Part shown: one piece after another, positions 62,633-64,000 of the stretch | How positions within the stretch are numbered: position 1 is the first letter of the stretch | How the letters are laid out: each line of letters opens with the position of its first letter | Assembly: GCF_023702225.1 (NCBI RefSeq) | Contig: NZ_JAMQCO010000008.1 | Span: 124,001 to 188,000 of the forward strand | Length of the DNA stretch: 64,000 nt | Reading direction: 5' to 3' | Source: Aureimonas altamirensis | GTDB lineage: Bacteria > Pseudomonadota > Alphaproteobacteria > Rhizobiales > Rhizobiaceae | Program-made: the position numbers and the translations under genes | The notes under the pieces: generated by a model | The model's input: the letters and a program-made list of their open reading frames with translations, nothing else | Told to the model about the DNA's origin: nothing | Database searches by the model: none

Positions 62633-63040
62633 TCAGCGAAAGGCGATCGCCTTCGCGCCGGTCCAAAGGGTTCCGCGGCCGATCTCGGCCAGCCGGTCGA
62701 GGCCCTCGATAATCGTCAGGAAGTGATTGCCGGCGAGCGGGCCGGCCTTGGAGGCGAAAGCCACTGGCCCATAGGCCAGGAGGATTTCCGTCTCCGATAC
62801 GCCACCCGGATACAGGATGAACTGGCCTGGCGCCGGGTGGCCCGTGGCATTTTCGTATCCGAGACCGAAGTCGAAATCGCCCAGCGGGATCCAGCAGGCC
62901 TCTCCGCTCCAGCGCACATGGATGATCTGCTTTTCGTAAGGCAGCAGGGAACGGAAGGCGGCCACCGTGCGGGGCGCCGCCTGCGATTCGAAGCGCCCCT
63001 TGAAGTGTTGGCCGTCGATCTCGATCGCGATGTCGCCCAT
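62633..63040 (-). CDS. DUF3830 family (cyclophilin-like fold) protein
   Basis: The product is 135 residues. The pattern 'EIDGQHFKGRFESQAAPRTVAAFRSLLPYEKQIIHVRWSGEACWIPLGDFDFGLGYENATGHPAPGQFILYPGGVSETEILLAYGPVAFASKAGPLAGNHFLTIIEG' matches DUF3830, related in fold to cyclophilins. These genes often accompany amidohydrolases and N-heterocycle degradation; here the ring-opening amidohydrolase gene lies 19 bp upstream on the same strand. AAGGGATAAGAC precedes the ATG at 63040. The catalytic role is unknown. Confidence 0.85.
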   Translation of the reverse strand: MGDIAIEIDGQHFKGRFESQAAPRTVAAFRSLLPYEKQIIHVRWSGEACWIPLGDFDFGLGYENATGHPAPGQFILYPGGVSETEILLAYGPVAFASKAGPLAGNHFLTIIEGLDRLAEIGRGTLWTGAKAIAFR

Positions 63041-63059
63041 GTCTTATCCCTTTCGTGTC

Positions 63060-64000
63060 TTAGTGCGTGCGGCGCGCGATGACGGCGACCGGCCCGCCGC
63101 CATCTGGGCCCTGATGCTCCGCGCCGCCTGATACGAACAGCTCGGTGGTTCCTGCCAGGGCGGCAAGCACGCCGCCGACGAAGGCGCGGGCGTGGCGCGT
63201 GGCCGAAATGTCGCTGTCGTCGCTCATCGTGTGCCGCGCGCCGCGAACCCTGCCCGAGCGGGGCGCTTCGGCCTTGGCGAGCAAGGCTTCGAAGCGGGCT
63301 TCCGCCGGTATCTCGAGGCCGGTGAAGACCGCGCGGACGGACTGACCATCGATCATGTCCGCCATGACCGCATGGCCGATGGCAAGCGGCCCGCTCCACA
63401 CGTCGCTCATGCCGAGGACGAGAATTTCGTGGCCCAGCAATTCGACCCCGGCCGACGTGCTCGCACGGCTGGAAAACAGGGACATGTCCCTGCCGATCGT
63501 ATCGTCGGCAACGGCGGCCGCATCGATTTCCTGCAACGCCAAGGCAACGCCGAGAGCGCTGGCGCCACGCGAAAGGCCCATGGATTTCAGCGTATCGGAG
63601 GCGGCGCAGGCCTGTCCGCGCGCCGCGGCGTCGCCGATCCGCGCCGAGGTCAGCAAAGGACATTTGATCTGGACGAAATGGACGTCGGCCGGCTTTTCGA
63701 TGCCGGCGTCGGCCATGGCATGCAGAACGCCGTCGCGGACGATCCGGGCCTGCGCCGTGGTGCCGATCTCTTCGGGTCGAAGGTCGCATGTCCGCGCCGT
63801 ACCCAGCGCCAGCGCACCGCCATGCACCGGCTCCCCGGCCACCTCCACGCGCTCGAAGACCAGCCAGTGGGGGCTGAGCGCGCCTTCGGTCCCGCCGGAC
63901 ATGACCATGACGACATCGTCGGCGCGGGTCGCATCGACATGCTCGAGGAGAAAGCCCTTCAAGGCCCGGGTTGCGAAGCCACGGGTGAAATCGTTGACGC
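63060..64000 (-). CDS. ring-opening amidohydrolase (AtzD/barbiturase family), 5' end cut by the window
   Basis: At least 312 residues are visible; the N-terminus lies beyond 64000. The visible reading frame begins 'VNDFTRGFATRALKG' and has the family's repeated serine-glycine motifs: 'MSGGTEGALSPHW', 'SSRASTSAGVELLGHEILVLGMSD' and 'VSGGAEHQGPDGGGPVAVIARR'. These hydrolases open cyanuric acid or barbituric acid rings by amide hydrolysis through a threefold toblerone fold. The exact ring is not decided by what I see. It is coupled to the DUF3830 gene. A TTG at 63962 could look like a start, but the frame plainly continues upstream. Confidence 0.88.
   Translation of the reverse strand, partial: VNDFTRGFATRALKGFLLEHVDATRADDVVMVMSGGTEGALSPHWLVFERVEVAGEPVHGGALALGTARTCDLRPEEIGTTAQARIVRDGVLHAMADAGIEKPADVHFVQIKCPLLTSARIGDAAARGQACAASDTLKSMGLSRGASALGVALALQEIDAAAVADDTIGRDMSLFSSRASTSAGVELLGHEILVLGMSDVWSGPLAIGHAVMADMIDGQSVRAVFTGLEIPAEARFEALLAKAEAPRSGRVRGARHTMSDDSDISATRHARAFVGGVLAALAGTTELFVSGGAEHQGPDGGGPVAVIARRTH

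Overview
The window reads as chromosomal DNA of a high-GC alphaproteobacterium, most likely a member of the Hyphomicrobiales (Rhizobiales). The grounds are gene content (a DUF992 protein, stand-alone pccB, liu leucine genes, many ABC importers with LacI, RpiR and TetR regulators, an imelysin operon behind an Irr-type iron-control-element candidate) and uniformly high GC. I cannot name a genus. I see no insertion sequence, prophage, CRISPR array or replication origin. Nearly every base is coding, and the only gene-poor stretch is roughly 186-574.

Layout. 1-3.2 kb: the start of lemA, a possible 31-residue membrane peptide, a DUF992 protein, and the glutathione-dependent formaldehyde oxidation pair frmA-fghA. 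3.3-8.5 kb (minus strand): a caa3-type cytochrome oxidase operon, with subunit II carrying a C-terminal haem c domain, a fused subunit I/III, a small membrane protein and a triheme cytochrome c. 8.6-14.1 kb: a LacI regulator followed by a polar-amino-acid-type ABC importer, a D-2-hydroxyacid dehydrogenase and a small ferredoxin-like-fold protein, with two related LacI-type palindromes. 14.1-15.0 kb: an Xre-RES toxin-antitoxin pair. 15.05-17.46 kb: phosphoketolase. 17.5-24.6 kb: a TetR regulator and the complete leucine/isovalerate catabolic operon (isovaleryl-CoA dehydrogenase, both methylcrotonyl-CoA carboxylase subunits, HMG-CoA lyase, methylglutaconyl-CoA hydratase). 24.6-33.3 kb: a second, related TetR with a full branched-chain-type ABC importer interleaved with two acyl-CoA ligases. 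33.4-34.5 kb: Ada. 34.5-39.9 kb (minus): RpiR regulator, Fbp/Afu-type ABC importer and a histidine phosphatase. 40.0-44.3 kb: an RND efflux pair. 44.4-47.1 kb: a Pat-type acyl-CoA synthetase/GNAT fusion. 47.1-56.8 kb: oxidative and carboxylation enzymes (ring-cleaving dioxygenase-like glyoxalase protein, FAD monooxygenase, GMC oxidoreductase, SDR, propionyl-CoA carboxylase beta, ThDP enzyme, Abhydrolase_9 membrane hydrolase). 56.8-62.0 kb: the iron-associated imelysin operon. 62.0-64.0 kb: tRNA-Sec, a small membrane protein, a DUF3830 protein and a truncated ring-opening amidohydrolase.

The strongest non-coding signals are four regulator-operator pairings read directly from the sequence: (1) TTRGATCGATCYAA palindromes before lacI and before its transporter operon; (2) ACGAACGATCATT shared by the promoters of the two TetR operons, in one case just downstream of a near-consensus promoter; (3) TGATGCAA-N6-TTGCATCA twice upstream of rpiR and, in degenerate form, upstream of the adjacent ABC operon; (4) an iron-control-element-like palindrome upstream of the imelysin operon. 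The best candidate for an undescribed system is the RpiR/Afu-like ABC/phosphatase operon, which may import phosphorylated compounds. The TetR/ABC/double-ligase operon, which may couple import of an organic acid to CoA activation, comes second. A selenocysteine tRNA indicates UGA recoding in this organism, although no selenoprotein is visible in the window.
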